The notes under the pieces: generated by a model | What the model was told of the DNA's origin: nothing | Databases searched by the model: none | What the model saw: only the letters and a program-made list of their open reading frames with translations | Shown here: piece by piece, positions 1 to 11,264 of the stretch | How the letters are laid out: each line of letters opens with the position of its first letter | Position numbering within the stretch: position 1 is the stretch's first letter | Program-made: the position numbers and the translations under genes | NCBI GenBank assembly: GCA_963682055.1 | Contig: OY821742.1 | Location: 32,707,060-32,771,059 of the forward strand | Source: Primula veris | Taxonomy: Eukaryota; Streptophyta; Magnoliopsida; Ericales; Primulaceae | Reading direction: 5' to 3' | DNA: 64,000 nucleotides

Positions 1-144
1 AAAAGAACTCCGATTATTCCCGACCACCGAACTCACTGTGCTCCTCCGAGCAGAATGCTCCCATCGATATCCTTGTATAATAGTTGATACTCTACCGTCA
101 TCGGCGAGTTACACATTCTTCCAGTATAGCGACGACCCTGAGTC

Positions 145-3100
145 TCAAGCTCGGAGTCCTACTGAGATCGCACATAACCTCAGTTTGTTGATTGTAACGG
201 CCTTCGTTAGCATATCGGCGGGGTTCTTAGGACCCTCAATCTTTTCTAGCACGAAGATTCCATCTTCTAGAATAGCCCCGATAAAATGGTAACGGATCTG
301 TATGTGTTTTGTGCGTAAATGGAATACAGGATTCTTAGCTAGCTGAATTGCACTTTGACTATCACAGTGCAGAACTCACTTGTCGGTTTTCTGACCGAGC
401 TCCTCTAAGAAACCTTGCAACCAAATCATCTCTTTGCTTGCTTCCGTCATCGCGACGTACTCAGCCTATGTGGTCGACAGTGCTACGATCTTTTGGAGCT
501 TAGATGTCCAACTCACAGCAGTACCACCGTAGGTACAAACACATCCCGTTGTGATATTTCGGCTATCCAGATCACCGGCCATGTCAGCATCCACATAGCC
601 GTGCAGGCCTACCGAGCTCTTTCGAAAACATAATGCCAAACTCACTGTACCGGAGAGATATCTCAATATCCACTTCACAGCTTCCCAATGGTTCTTGCCC
701 GGGTTACTCATGTAACGACTGACAACTCCCACTGTGTGGGCAATGTCCGGTCTTGTACACACCATAGCGTACATCAAGCTACCAATTGCTGAAGCGTAGG
801 GTATGTTCGACATACGATCATTTCCTTCTTCGTCCGAGGGTGATTGTTCATTCGACAAGTTAAAGTGTACGGCTAGGGGTGTGCCTACAAACTTGGCATC
901 ACTCATGCTAAACCGAGCCAACACTTTCTTCACATACTTGGCTTGCGACAGAAACAAAGACCCTTCTCTTCCTCGGGAAATCCTCATACCGAGGATCTGA
1001 TTTGCGTCACCCAAATCATTCATCTCAAAGTGTTTCGTCAACTGTTGCTTTACCTTGTTAATTTCTACAAGGCTCGACCCGGCGAGCAACATGTCATCTA
1101 CGTAAAAAAGTAGAATGACGCACGAAGAGTTCTCGAATCTCTTCACGAAACAGCAGTGATCACTATCACTTCTTTCAATCCTGGTACCCACCATGAAACT
1201 GTCAAATCTTCTATACCATTGCCGTGGTGCTTGTTTTAGCCCGTACAAGCTCTTCTTTAGTTTGCAAACCAGTTTCTCTTTTCCCTTTTCGGCAAAGCCT
1301 TCAGGTTGGAGCATGTAAATTTCTTTTTCAAGATCTCTGTGGAGAAAAGCAGTTTTCACATCTAACTGTTCAAGATGAAGATTCTCATTTACTGCAATGC
1401 TCAACAACAGCCGAGCAGTAGTCAACTTTACGACTGGAGAAAAGATCTCGGTGTAGTCAATTCCTTCCTTTTGCTGGAACCCTTTGACTACTAATCGTGC
1501 CTTGTACCGTTTCAAGCCATCTTGTTCCTCTTTTAGTTGGAACACCCATTTGTTACTCAGTGCCCTTTTCTCCCTGGGCAGTTCGGCTAACTGCCACGTC
1601 ACATTCTCATTTAGTGACTTCATCTCATCCTTCATGGCGAGCTCCCACTTGCAGAGTCTTTCAGCTCCAGAGCTTCTTCTCTACTCTCGGGCTCGCCTGC
1701 ATCACTGAGTAATATGTAATGCAGGGAAGGAGAGTACCGGACAGTGGGTCTCCTTTCACGACATCCTCGGCCCAATTCAGGTTGAAGAGTTTGGGGCAAC
1801 TCCTCGTCCTCTCCAACATGTGCTGGTAGGTTGTCGAGCACCACTGGCTCATCTTCATCATTTTCCAACTCCATTCTTGGAAGCGCATTCATGTCGACTG
1901 TACCGCTTTCCTCGGTCGGGAGCTCGTGTTCTTCCACCACCGCATTTTTCGATCTTTATACAGAATGCTTTTGTTGAAGATGACATCCTTGCTGCGAATG
2001 ATCCTCTTTGTTTGACAATCCCAGAAACGATATCCGAACTCAGCTCCACCGTACCCCACAAAGTAACAAACTTTGGATTTCGAGTCAATCTTGGTACGCT
2101 CGTTTGTGTCGGCATGAATATATGACAGACAACCGAACACTCGCATGTGTTCATAAGATATAGTATTTCCTATCCAGACTTCCTCGGGAATTCTCTTTTC
2201 CAATGGCACTGAGGGTCCGCGGTTAATGAGATAAACGGACGTGCTTACTGCATGTGCCCACATGACTTTGGGTAGACCACTTTGCAGCCTCATACTCCTA
2301 GCACGGTCATTGATTGTTCAGTTCATTCGCTCGGCCACACCATTTTGTTGCGGCGTTCTTAGGATGGTCTTCTCCATCCGAATGCCTCTTTGAGCACAGA
2401 ACCCTACGAACTTCAAATCATTGTACTCTCCGCCGTTATCGGACCTCAAACATTTCAGTTTATTCCCGGTCTCTAGTTCGACCATGGCCTTCCATTCTTG
2501 AAATTTCTTAAACACTTCAGACTTGTGTTTCAATAACTAGATCCATGTCTTTCTCGTCGAATCGTCGATGAAGGTGACATAGTACTGAGATCCTCCTAGT
2601 GAGGTTACCGGGGATGGCCCCCATACATTGGAGTGGATCAATGCTAGCTTTTCCATCTTGGGAATTTTTCCACCTTTCTGGAAGCTCACCTTCTTTTGCT
2701 TCCTAAAGATGAAACCTTCACACATGTCGAGGTTGACAGACTTCAAGCCTGGAAGTTTGCTGTCCTTTGCTAACACCTTCATCCCCTTCTCACTTATGTG
2801 ACCCAAACGTCGATGCCACAGTTCCGAGCAGTTTTGCGACACAGCTGCCGCAATTGTACACTCCTAATCGATCGTCATGTACAGTGTACCGACCTTACTC
2901 CCTCGGGCTATCACCATAGCTCCTCGTGAAACTTTCCAAGCTCCATTGCTGAACGAAATGGAGTGTCTTTCTGCATCGAGTTGACCCAATGAGATCAAAT
3001 TCTTGGTCAACCTCGAAACATGCCTCACTTTCGTTAGCATCCATACCGAACCATTTGGAATGCGAATCTTCACATCGCCCATTCCAACAACATCCAACGC

Positions 3101-3378
3101 TTCTCCGTCGGCTAGATACATTTTACCGAAATTACCCACAATGTATTTTTCGAATAAATCCTTCTGAGCGGTCGTGTGAAATGATGCCCCAGAGTCTAGA
3201 ATCCACGAATCTATATTTCTCTGTACGACAAGCATTAAACAGTCATCCGAATCCTCGTCACTCGCAACATTTGCCACATGACATCTGCCGGTTTCCTTCT
3301 TCGACTGCTTGCACTCATGGGCGAAATGCCCCATACTCTGGCAGTTATAGCATCGAAGATTCTTCTTGCTTCGAAGAG
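145..3378 (-). pseudogene. copia-1 left arm: gag end-protease-integrase-RT-RNase H, broken
   Basis: Order on the minus strand: CCHC knuckle CYNCQSMGHFAHEC (about 3330-3378), aspartic protease WILDSGASF (about 3200), GAG-pre-integrase LWHRRLGH (about 2815), integrase core, RT with YVDDMLLAG (about 1090), and copia RNase H ending in a TGA at 145-147. In a working element this polyprotein makes, copies and integrates the cDNA. Breaks: nonsense codons near 2863 (GAG to TAG), 2535 (TAC to TAG), 2316 (CGA to TGA) and 465 (before AEY), and one-base frameshifts near 1960 and 1650. The first integrase Asp reads Asn (HSNVWGP). The gag N-terminus is missing because the fold-back junction cuts through the knuckle. 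Confidence 0.9.
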
Positions 3379-5448
3379 TATGGGGCATTTCGCCCATGAG
3401 TGCAAGCAGTCGAAGAAGGAAACCGGCAGACGTCATGTGGCAAATGTTGCGAGCGACGAGGATTCGGATGACTGTTTAATGCTTGCCGTACAGAGAAATA
3501 TAGATTTGTGGATTCTAGACTCTGGGGCATCATTTCACACGACCGCTCAGAAGGATTTATTCGAAAAATACATTGTGGGTAATTTCGGTAAAATGTATCT
3601 AGCCGACGGAGAAGCGTTGGATGTTGTTGGAATGGGCGATGTGAAGATTTGCATTCCAAATGGTTCGGTATGGATGTTAACGGAAGTGAGGCATGTTTCG
3701 AGGTTGACCAAGAATTTGATCTCAGTGGGTCAACTCGATGCAGAAAGACACTCCATTTCGTTCAGCAATGGAGCTTGGAAAGTTTCACGATGAGCTATGG
3801 TGATAGCCCGAGGGAGTAAGGTCGGTACACTGTACATGACGATCGATGAGGAGTGTACAATTGCGGCAGCTGTGTCGCAAAACTGCTCGGAACTGTGGCA
3901 TCGACGTTTGGGTCACATAAGTGACAAGGGGACGAAGGTGTTAGCAAAGGACAACAAACTTCCAGGCTTGAAGTCTGTCAACCTCGACATGTGTGAAGGT
4001 TTCATCTTCAGGAAGCAAAAGAAGGTGAGCTTCCAGAAAGGTGGAAAAATTCCCAAGATGGAAAAGCTAGCATTGATCCACTCCGATGTATGGGGGCCAT
4101 CCCCGGTAACCTCACTAGGAGGATCTCAGTACTATGTGACCTTCATAGACGATTCGTCGAGGAAGACATGGATCTACTTCTTGAAATACAAGTCTGAAGT
4201 ATTTAAGAAATTTCAAGAATAGAAGGCGATGGTTGAACTAGAGACCGGGAATAAACTGAAATATTTGAGGTCGAATAACGGTGGAAAGTACATTGATGCG
4301 AAGTTCGCAGAGTTCTGTGCACAAAGAGGCATTCGGATGGAGAAGACCATCTGAAGAACGCCACAACAAAATGACATGGCCGAGAGAATGAACCGAACAA
4401 TCAATGAGCGTGCTAGGAGTATGAGGCTGCAAAGTGGACTGCCCAAAGCCTTATGGGCACATGAAGTAAGCACGGCGATTTATCTTATTAACCGCCGACC
4501 CTCAGTGCCATTAGAAAAGAGAATTCCAGAGAAAGTCTGGATAGTAAAGCCTATCTCTTACGAACATGCGCGAGTGTTCGGTTGTCTATCATATATTCAT
4601 GTCGATATAAACAAGCGTACCAATGTTGATTTGAAATCCAAAGTTTGTTAATTTGTGGGGTACGGTGGAGTTGATTTTGGATATCGTTTCTAGGATGGTC
4701 AAACAAAGAAGATCATTCACAGTAAGGATGTCATTTTCAACGAAAGCATTTTGTACAAAGATCGATAAAACGTGGTGATGGAAGAACACGCGCCCCCGAC
4801 CAAGGAAAGTGGTATAGTCGACCTAAATGCGTTTTTAAGAATGGAGTTGGAAGATAACGGTGAAGATGAGCCAGTGGTGCTCGACAACCTACCAGCACAT
4901 GCTGAAGAGGATGAGGAGTTATCCCAAACTCCTCAACCTGAATTGGACCGAGGTCATCATGAAAGGAGACCTACTGTCCGATACTCTCCTTCCATGCATT
5001 TCATACTACTCAATGATGAAAGTGAGCCCAAGAGCAGAGAGGAATCTCTGGAGCTGAAAGACTCGAGCAAGTGGGAGCTCGCTATGAAGGATGAGATGAA
5101 GTCATTGAAGAAAAATGTGACTTGGCAGTTAGCCGAACTGCCCAATGGGAAAAGGGCACTGAGCAACAAATGGGTGTTCCGACTAAAGGAGGAACAAGAT
5201 GGCTCGAAACGGTATAAGACACGATTAGTAGTCAAAGGGTTCCAACAAAAAGAAGGAATTGACTACACTGAGATCTTTTCTCCGGTCGTAAAATTGACGA
5301 CTGTTCGGCTATTGTTGAGCATAGTTGCTAATGAGAATTTTCATCTAGAGGAGTTAGATGTGAAAACTGCTTTTCTCCAGGGAGATTTTGAAAAAGAGAT
5401 TTACATGTGTAACATTCCTGACCCAATTTGGGATGTCACACGGCCGAA

Positions 5449-5473
5449 TAGCACGTGCGGCATCACGTGCTAA
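5449..5473. promoter_or_regulatory. paired gcacgtg sites in the solo LTR
   Basis: Two cacgtg-containing words, gcacgtgc and tcacgtgc, lie about 14 bp apart within 65 bp of the LTR edge. CACGTG is the plant G-box core bound by bZIP and bHLH factors. Their presence is seen in the sequence; any regulatory role is inference. Confidence 0.35.
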
Positions 5474-6015
5474 ACAAAGCCTAAAAGAATAATTATAAAA
5501 CAATATATAAATAGCTCATTTATCATCTCAAATTTCTATCAAAAGCTACATTAATTGTAACATCGAAAATTATATTCATTACAAATAAACTAAATCTCTT
5601 ACAAGCTAAACCAAAATTACATTGCAGCGAAAAACTAACTTAAACTTTTATGAAGTCTGTCTGGTCCCGACTAACTTAGTATCAACACTATATAACTGAA
5701 AACATTATAAAAACGAGGGTTAAGCTAAATTATAAAAACGAGGGTTAAGCTAAATGAGTTTAGTGAGTGATAAAACCTTTAAACATATAAAAAGGTCTAA
5801 AATCGGTTTTAATCATTTTATCTTTTCTTTCAAAAATAATATTTTTAACTTTAACAAAATTCCCAAAGAATACTTTAATAAATTGAACAAATAATACTTT
5901 TCAAAACATTTTTCTTCGGTGTGATCAATATGATAAATGTAAATGAGAAATTAAGCTGGATTCAGACTTCCCGAATCTTTTAATTCTTGGTATTTGGACT
6001 TTCCAAATCTTTTAT

Positions 6016-6170
6016 TTTCTTTTCGGACTTCCCGAAATAACATTCTATCTCTTTCGGACTTCCCGAAATAACATTCTCTCTCTTTCGGACTTTCCGAAGT
6101 AAAATTCTCTCTCTTTGTGGACTTCCTGAAATAACATTCTTTCTCTTTTTGGACTTCCCGAAATATTTTT
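6016..6170. repeat. 31-bp tandem repeat inside the solo LTR
   Basis: About four to five units of 31 bp begin with cggacttcccgaaataac and end with a tctctcttt tract; more degenerate units extend to about 5960 and 6190. Each unit carries ttcccgaa, an inverted pair of heat-shock half-sites (TTCnnGAA). Confidence 0.85.
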
Positions 6171-6290
6171 AATTTTTTCGAACTTCCCAAATATCATAAA
6201 CGGACAGATAAAAATAATAGAATTTCCTTTTAAAAAAAATACTTAACGTACACAATATAACTTTCCTTTTTGGAACCAGCAACTTGCAAT

Positions 6291-6293
<3 letters not shown>

Positions 6294-6346
<53 letters not shown>
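6294..6346. repeat. TA dinucleotide microsatellite
   Basis: About 26 uninterrupted TA units inside the solo LTR. Confidence 0.95.
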
Positions 6347-6351
<5 letters not shown>

Positions 6352-8540
6352 GATACTTTCAAATATATTTGGGCCTGCAAATACTTGTTAGAAAATGCAA
6401 TGAGTTTTAATAATAGTAAAGGTAAAAACCACTCACCTATAAATACGGATAGAGACGAATAGAGGATAAACGAAACATTTTAGTATGGAGAAGCTACTGT
6501 TAGCCACTTAATTTATGATCAAGGCTTCTGTCCTTGCACAACAACACATGACTTGCTCTTTTAATCTCCTACTATCTTCATGTAACGTATATATTTAATC
6601 TAGCAATTCTCTTTATAATTCTGTACATACATACTATTATATTGTGTACTAATAAGTACTATTAGGCTAATAATTCAGAAAGAAAAATGTCTTACCTTTC
6701 TCTTTGTAAGCGTGTATATATATTAGTAGCAATTAATACTCCTACATATAAATCAACATGAAGATTTATATCCAACTAAATGTAAGATAAGGAACGGCCA
6801 AATGTAAATGAATACTTAATGCATTTTATGTTACTATTTATCTTTTACATAATTCTTGAATATATAAGCAACTGAAATCTCTTTTTAAGCAAAATATATG
6901 AAACATTCATAAAACATTCAATTTCACAAAGCATTAACTATTTACAGCAAGGCTTACGTTTTATATATCTTATAAAACTTCTAAGTGACAATTCGTATCA
7001 AATATGTAACTCCTAGAAATGAATGTGTCATTAATACATACTTATAAAAAAAACCCTCTGATCATACATATTACTTTAAAAAACATCTTGCCACTAATAA
7101 TGTTAATCACAAGGAAAATCTTGTAATTCTAATTAATTACTATTACTATTTATAATCTAAAAATTTATAGTAAAAAAAAAAAACTACGGGATTTTACAAC
7201 ATACTTCAATCTGAAGGTTTGGCCGAAAAGGGAAAAGAGAGACTGGTCTGCAAACTAAAGAACAGCTTGTATGAGCTAAAACAAGCACCACTGAAGTGGT
7301 ATAAGAAGTTTGACAGTTTCAAGGTGGATAACGGATTCGAGAGAAGTGATAGTGATCACTGCTGCTTCGTGAAGAGATTTGAGAACTTTTCGTGCGTCAT
7401 TCTACTTCTGTACATAGATGACATGTTGCTCGCCGGGTCGGGCCTTATAGAAATTAACAAGGTAAAACAATAGTTGACAAAACAGTTTGAGATGAAGGAT
7501 TTGGGAGCCGAAAAGCAGATCCCCGATATGAGGATTTCCCGAGAAAGGAATGAGTCATTATTTCTTTCACAAGACGAGTATGTGAAGAAAGTTTTAGCTC
7601 GGTTCAGTATGAGTGATGCCAAGGCTGTGGGCACACCTCTAGCCGCACACTTTAACCTGTCGAAGGACCAATCACCCTCGAACGAATAAGAAAATGATCG
7701 TATGTCGAACATATCCTACGCTTCAGCAATTGGTAGCTTGATGTACGCTATGGTGTGTACAAGACCGGACATTGCTCACGCAATGTGAGTTGTCAGTCGT
7801 TACATGAGTAACCCAGGCAAGCACCATTGGGAAGCTGTGAAGTGGATATTGAGATATCTCTCGAGTACCGTGAGTTCGGCATTATGTTTACGAAAGACCT
7901 CGGTAGGCCTGCATTGCTATGTTGATGCTGAGATGGCCGGTGATCTAGATAGCCGTAAGAGCACAACGGGATGTGTTTGTACCTACAGTGGTACGGCTAT
8001 GAGTTGGACATCCAAGCTATAAAAGATTGTTGCATTGTCGACTACAGAAGCTGAGTATGTTGCGGTGACGGAAGCAAGAAAAGAGATGATTTGGTTGCAA
8101 GGTTTTTTAGAGGAACTCGTTCAGAAAACCGACAAGGGAGTTCTGCACTGTGATAGTCAAAGTGCAGTTCAGCTAGTTAAGAATCGTGTATTCCATTCAC
8201 ACACCAAGCACATACAAATCTGTTACCATTTCATCCGGGCTGTTCTAGATGATGAAATCTTCGTGCTAGAAAAGATTGAGGGCGCTAAGAAACCCCTATA
8301 GGGCTGTTCTAACGAAGGCTGTTACAATCGACAAATTGAGGCTATGTGCGACCTCAATAGGACTTTGAGTTTGAGACTCAGAGTCGCCGCTATAGTGGAA
8401 GTATGGGTAACTCGCCGACGATGAAAAAGTACTAATTACTATACAATGATATCTTTGGGAGCATTCTTCTCGGGAAAGCACAATGAGTTCGGTGGTCGGG
8501 GATAATCATATTTCTTTTGAAGCACTCGATATTTTACTCT

Positions 8541-8551
8541 AAGTGGGAGAT
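8541..8551 (+). other. polypurine tract of copia-1
   Basis: aagtgggagat lies directly against the TGTTGAG start of the 3' LTR, the expected plus-strand primer position for a copia element. Confidence 0.8.
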
Positions 8552-8907
8552 TGTTGAGTTGTGGAGCCAAATATGTTTTGATCATGTTCACTAATTATCC
8601 CAGATCACTAGAAATTGTAATAAGACCCACTATAGGTTCTATATATGCCCCACTCATCTTATATTTTAATCATCACATATCTGAGAGAGAATATTGTAAA
8701 GACAGAGTTCTAGTTGACAGAGAACCATAACTTTGTGATCAAGCTAGATTACGTTTGTAATACTCTTTATAATATATATATAAGCGTCACGTGTAGTGGC
8801 CCAGAGACGTAGCCATTGTTGGATGAACTCTGTTATCAAACTGTGTGTGCGATTTACACTCATGTCTTTCTTTAAATACGCCTGATTTCCTACCATATAT
8901 ACCAACA
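8552..8907 (+). repeat. 3' LTR of copia-1 right arm
   Basis: A 356-bp LTR starts TGTTGAGTTGTGG and ends CCAACA, with inverted terminal TGTTG/CAACA. It contains a TATA-like tctatatatg at about 8638. The polypurine tract is directly upstream. The matching LTR of the left arm would lie left of base 1. The following bases (catgt) are candidate TSD, not testable here. Confidence 0.85.
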
Positions 8908-9262
8908 CATGTCACCGTTTCACCGGTAATAGCCACCCTTGTTTTGAGTATATTACAGTTGAACAGCTGAAATCTAGGTCTCGGATCGTGTGACGCTCTT
9001 CAGTCAAAAGGTTAACAAACTTTTGCCTACTATCCACTTGTCTATCTTTGTGATACATGATCCACGGTGGAGAATTTTCAATCTCATATTGACCGTTGAA
9101 GTTTAAAGGATACGACTTGGATGCATCTAGCCAATATTTGCACACTTAAGCAAATCGAATGTATTTGGGATAATCTAATCTAGCCTTAATCATCCATAAC
9201 AAGAGCGTTGGTAGACTAGACCACCTATTATCGTGGTCTACTTGGTTATACTCCTCAATCAT
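8908..9262 (-). pseudogene. F-box/DUF295-type gene fragment, truncated by copia-1
   Basis: Reading from ATG at 9262 on the minus strand, one frame runs MIEEYNQVDHDNRWSSLP, then a leucine-rich F-box-like stretch to DYPKYIRFA, a TAA stop at about 9146, and continues in the same frame with VCKYWLDASKSYPLNFNGQ and later STVIYSKQGWLLPVKR before TGA at 8912. The order W-SLP-LL-RL-Y-RF-VCK-W is the F-box signature; the GWLL segment resembles the beta-propeller region of plant DUF295 proteins. Such proteins act as substrate adaptors of SCF ubiquitin ligases. The 3' part is cut off by the copia LTR edge at 8907, so the remainder may lie beyond the other end of copia-1. Family assignment is from memory of the motif only. 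Confidence 0.65.
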
Positions 9263-10556
9263 CGTATTTCGCTTAAATATACCTCCTGAATTTACATGAA
9301 CAACATTATTAACGACTTAGTTTTTGGATTTTTAACTTGGAAATCATCATCTAAACATTAACGGTTGAAGGTTTTTATTTTTTACGATATTACCTTGATA
9401 AGAGCGTGTCTAAATTCCAATGAATAAGCGTTAAGCCCATAAAAATGTTTGTTTTTCAACTATTTTTTTCTCTAAATAAAACAATATACACACTAGTTAT
9501 CCATCTATATTTTTAGTTCCAAACTGGGGGCATTCAATTGTCTTTTGGTAGATTTTTTAAACCCCAAATTTTCAAAATAATAATAATAAATTACTAACAA
9601 TCTTTTACTAAAAATATTTATGTGTAACTAGTGTTTATATCGTTTAGTTTGATATCTTTTTTCTTAAAAGAAGCTGTCTATTTTCGGGGGTTAAAAGTCG
9701 TAATGACACGTAGTTTGAGGGTGTTTGCCTCCTTCCTTTTTTTGTATACGTTAGTACACTATACTATCAATTTTTTATTTGAGTACTTAATGTTTTCTAA
9801 CTTACACATACCCATTGATTTTTAAAGTGATGTGCATATAAAGTAACCAACTACTGGTTTTCAAGTTGGATTCTACTTAATTGACAAACAAAAGAAACTG
9901 ATAGGGAAACTTAAAGAACGAAAACATTACTTCCTTGTCTGGTCGAATCTACTCTCAGTGGACTTTGTCCTCTATTTTCTGTTATTCATAGTTAAATATT
10001 TAATAATGAAATTAAAATTCCTGTCTGGACACATGATCATAAGTTCGAATACGAATCATGTTAACAAGATTAATTCAGCTTTCTTTTTATTTCCTTCCAA
10101 CAGCTGTTATGTTTTTTTTTGGTAGGTTTGCTTATAGGAAAGTAACTTTTGTTTCCCTGTCCAAAGAATAAATAGAAAAAAAAACATAGTATAAATCATT
10201 ATTTATGTGGACAATTCACAAAACATACAATTGAACAAAACATATTAGCAAAATATAAAACACCTGCAAGTTTCTTACCAAAAAATACAACTAATATATC
10301 AATTATAAAAAATATACTTTCTCTCCCTAGTCATAATATATCTCTATAGTATATTTATAAAATTTATCTCTCTATATATATCTATCGCAAAAAACCGATA
10401 TCATCTCCGACAAAATTTTAAAAATAAATTTAAATAAAAACTCGAAAAAATTATTAAAAAAAAAAAATCAAAATTTCAATAAAAAGTTTCAAAAAAAAAA
10501 AAAAACAATAAAAAAAGACAATAAAAAAAAACAAGTCAAAATAAATAAATCGAGAA
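9263..10556. other. gene-free AT-rich stretch
   Basis: No gene, RNA or clear element seen. The last about 130 bases (10430-10556) are strongly A-rich and lead directly into the tandem array. Confidence 0.6.
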
Positions 10557-11259
10557 AAATGTATACACAATCCCAAAAAAGTTGCATACACAATACAAAA
10601 AATGTGTATACACAATCGAGAATAAACAATTCATAAAAATGCATACACAATCAAGAAAAAATGTACATATAATCCGGAAAATTACATAAACAATCGAAAA
10701 AAATGCATGCAAAATCCGAAAAAGTGCATACATAATCAAAAAATTATATATACAATCCAGAAAAGTGCATAAAAAATACAAAAAAGAACATACACAATAA
10801 GAAAAATGCATACATAATACAAAAAAGTACATATAAAATACAAAAAATGACATACAAAATCAGAAAAATGAATATACAATCCAGAAATGTGTATATATAA
10901 TCCAAAAAAGTGCATATACAATCGAAAAAATAGCATACACAATAAGAAAAATGCATACATTATATAAAAAACATGCACAATACAAAAAAAATGCATAAAC
11001 AATAACAAAGTGTATACACAATAACAAAAATACATACACAGTCGAGAAAATACATACACAGTCGAGAAAAATACATACACAATCAAAAAAATGCATACAC
11101 AATACAGAAAAATACATACACAATATAGAAAAATACATACATAATACAAAAAAGTGTATACACAATCGAGAAAATGACATACACAATAAGAAAACTGCAT
11201 ACATAATACAAAAAAGTACATACACAATAAAAAAAAGTACATACAAAATAAAAAAATGA
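10557..11259. repeat. degenerate 20-21-bp tandem array, left part
   Basis: About 34 units of the type tgcatacacaatcgagaaaa, with variants such as acatacataatacaaaaaa. Units vary by one to several bases. Because many units are 21 bp and lack stops on the minus strand, all three minus frames stay open for long stretches; the resulting Phe/Cys/Tyr/Val-rich frames are an artefact, not genes. Confidence 0.92.
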
Positions 11260-11264
11260 TACTC

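Larger units (their letters stand above)
5408..7198 (-). mobile_element. solo LTR inserted in copia-1 right-arm RT
   Basis: The insert starts TGTAACATTCC and ends TTTTACA, with acatg before (5403-5407) and acata after (7199-7203), a 5-bp TSD with one change. Removing it rejoins the RT reading frame (EKEIYM then LQSEG). On the minus strand it begins TGTAAAATCCCGTA, close to the TGTAACATCCCGTA start of the chromodomain gypsy LTRs elsewhere in the window, so a gypsy solo LTR on the minus strand is likely. It has no coding sequence. It holds a 31-bp tandem repeat, a TA microsatellite and two CACGTG cores near one end. Confidence 0.85.
3376..8301 (+). pseudogene. copia-1 right arm: protease-integrase-RT-RNase H, broken and interrupted
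   Basis: Same polyprotein as the left arm, read on the plus strand. It starts with the second half of the zinc knuckle (MGHFAHEC), then protease DSGASF (about 3515), LWHRRLGH (about 3895), integrase, RT, and after a 1.79-kb solo LTR (5408-7198) the RT again from LQSEG with YIDDMLLAG (about 7415) and RNase H. Stops include TGA 3791, TAG 4220, TGA 4352, TAA 4649 and TAG 7471. The integrase motif RSDNGGEY reads RSNNGGKY, so the second catalytic Asp is lost; the left arm lost the first instead. A small deletion after EGAKKP replaces the usual C-terminus. Confidence 0.9.
1..8907. mobile_element. copia-1: head-to-head fold-back pair of Ty1/copia elements
   Basis: Two copies of the same copia internal region face away from a centre at about 3357. 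The left arm reads on the minus strand and runs off the window; the right arm reads on the plus strand to a 3' LTR ending at 8907. The right arm without its inserted solo LTR matches the left arm almost end to end, so base 1 pairs with about 8530. Both arms start inside the CCHC zinc knuckle of gag; the left arm keeps about 38 nt more, which forms the spacer. No 5' LTR, primer-binding site or gag N-terminus is present. Tork-like assignment is inferred from the integrase and RT motifs and from the PPT/LTR edge. Confidence 0.9.

Noticed and set aside
3278..3436. Same short peptide start read on both strands (MTSAGFLLRLLALMGE)
   Set aside because: It arises from antisense reading across the inverted-repeat centre and is not a real start; the true frame there is the gag zinc knuckle.
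10536..11246. Overlapping minus-strand frames of up to 168 residues rich in Phe, Tyr, Cys and Val, resembling membrane proteins; also 13441-13962
   Set aside because: They are translations of a 20-21-bp tandem array that lacks stops on that strand. All three frames stay open at once, and the peptides repeat with the unit.
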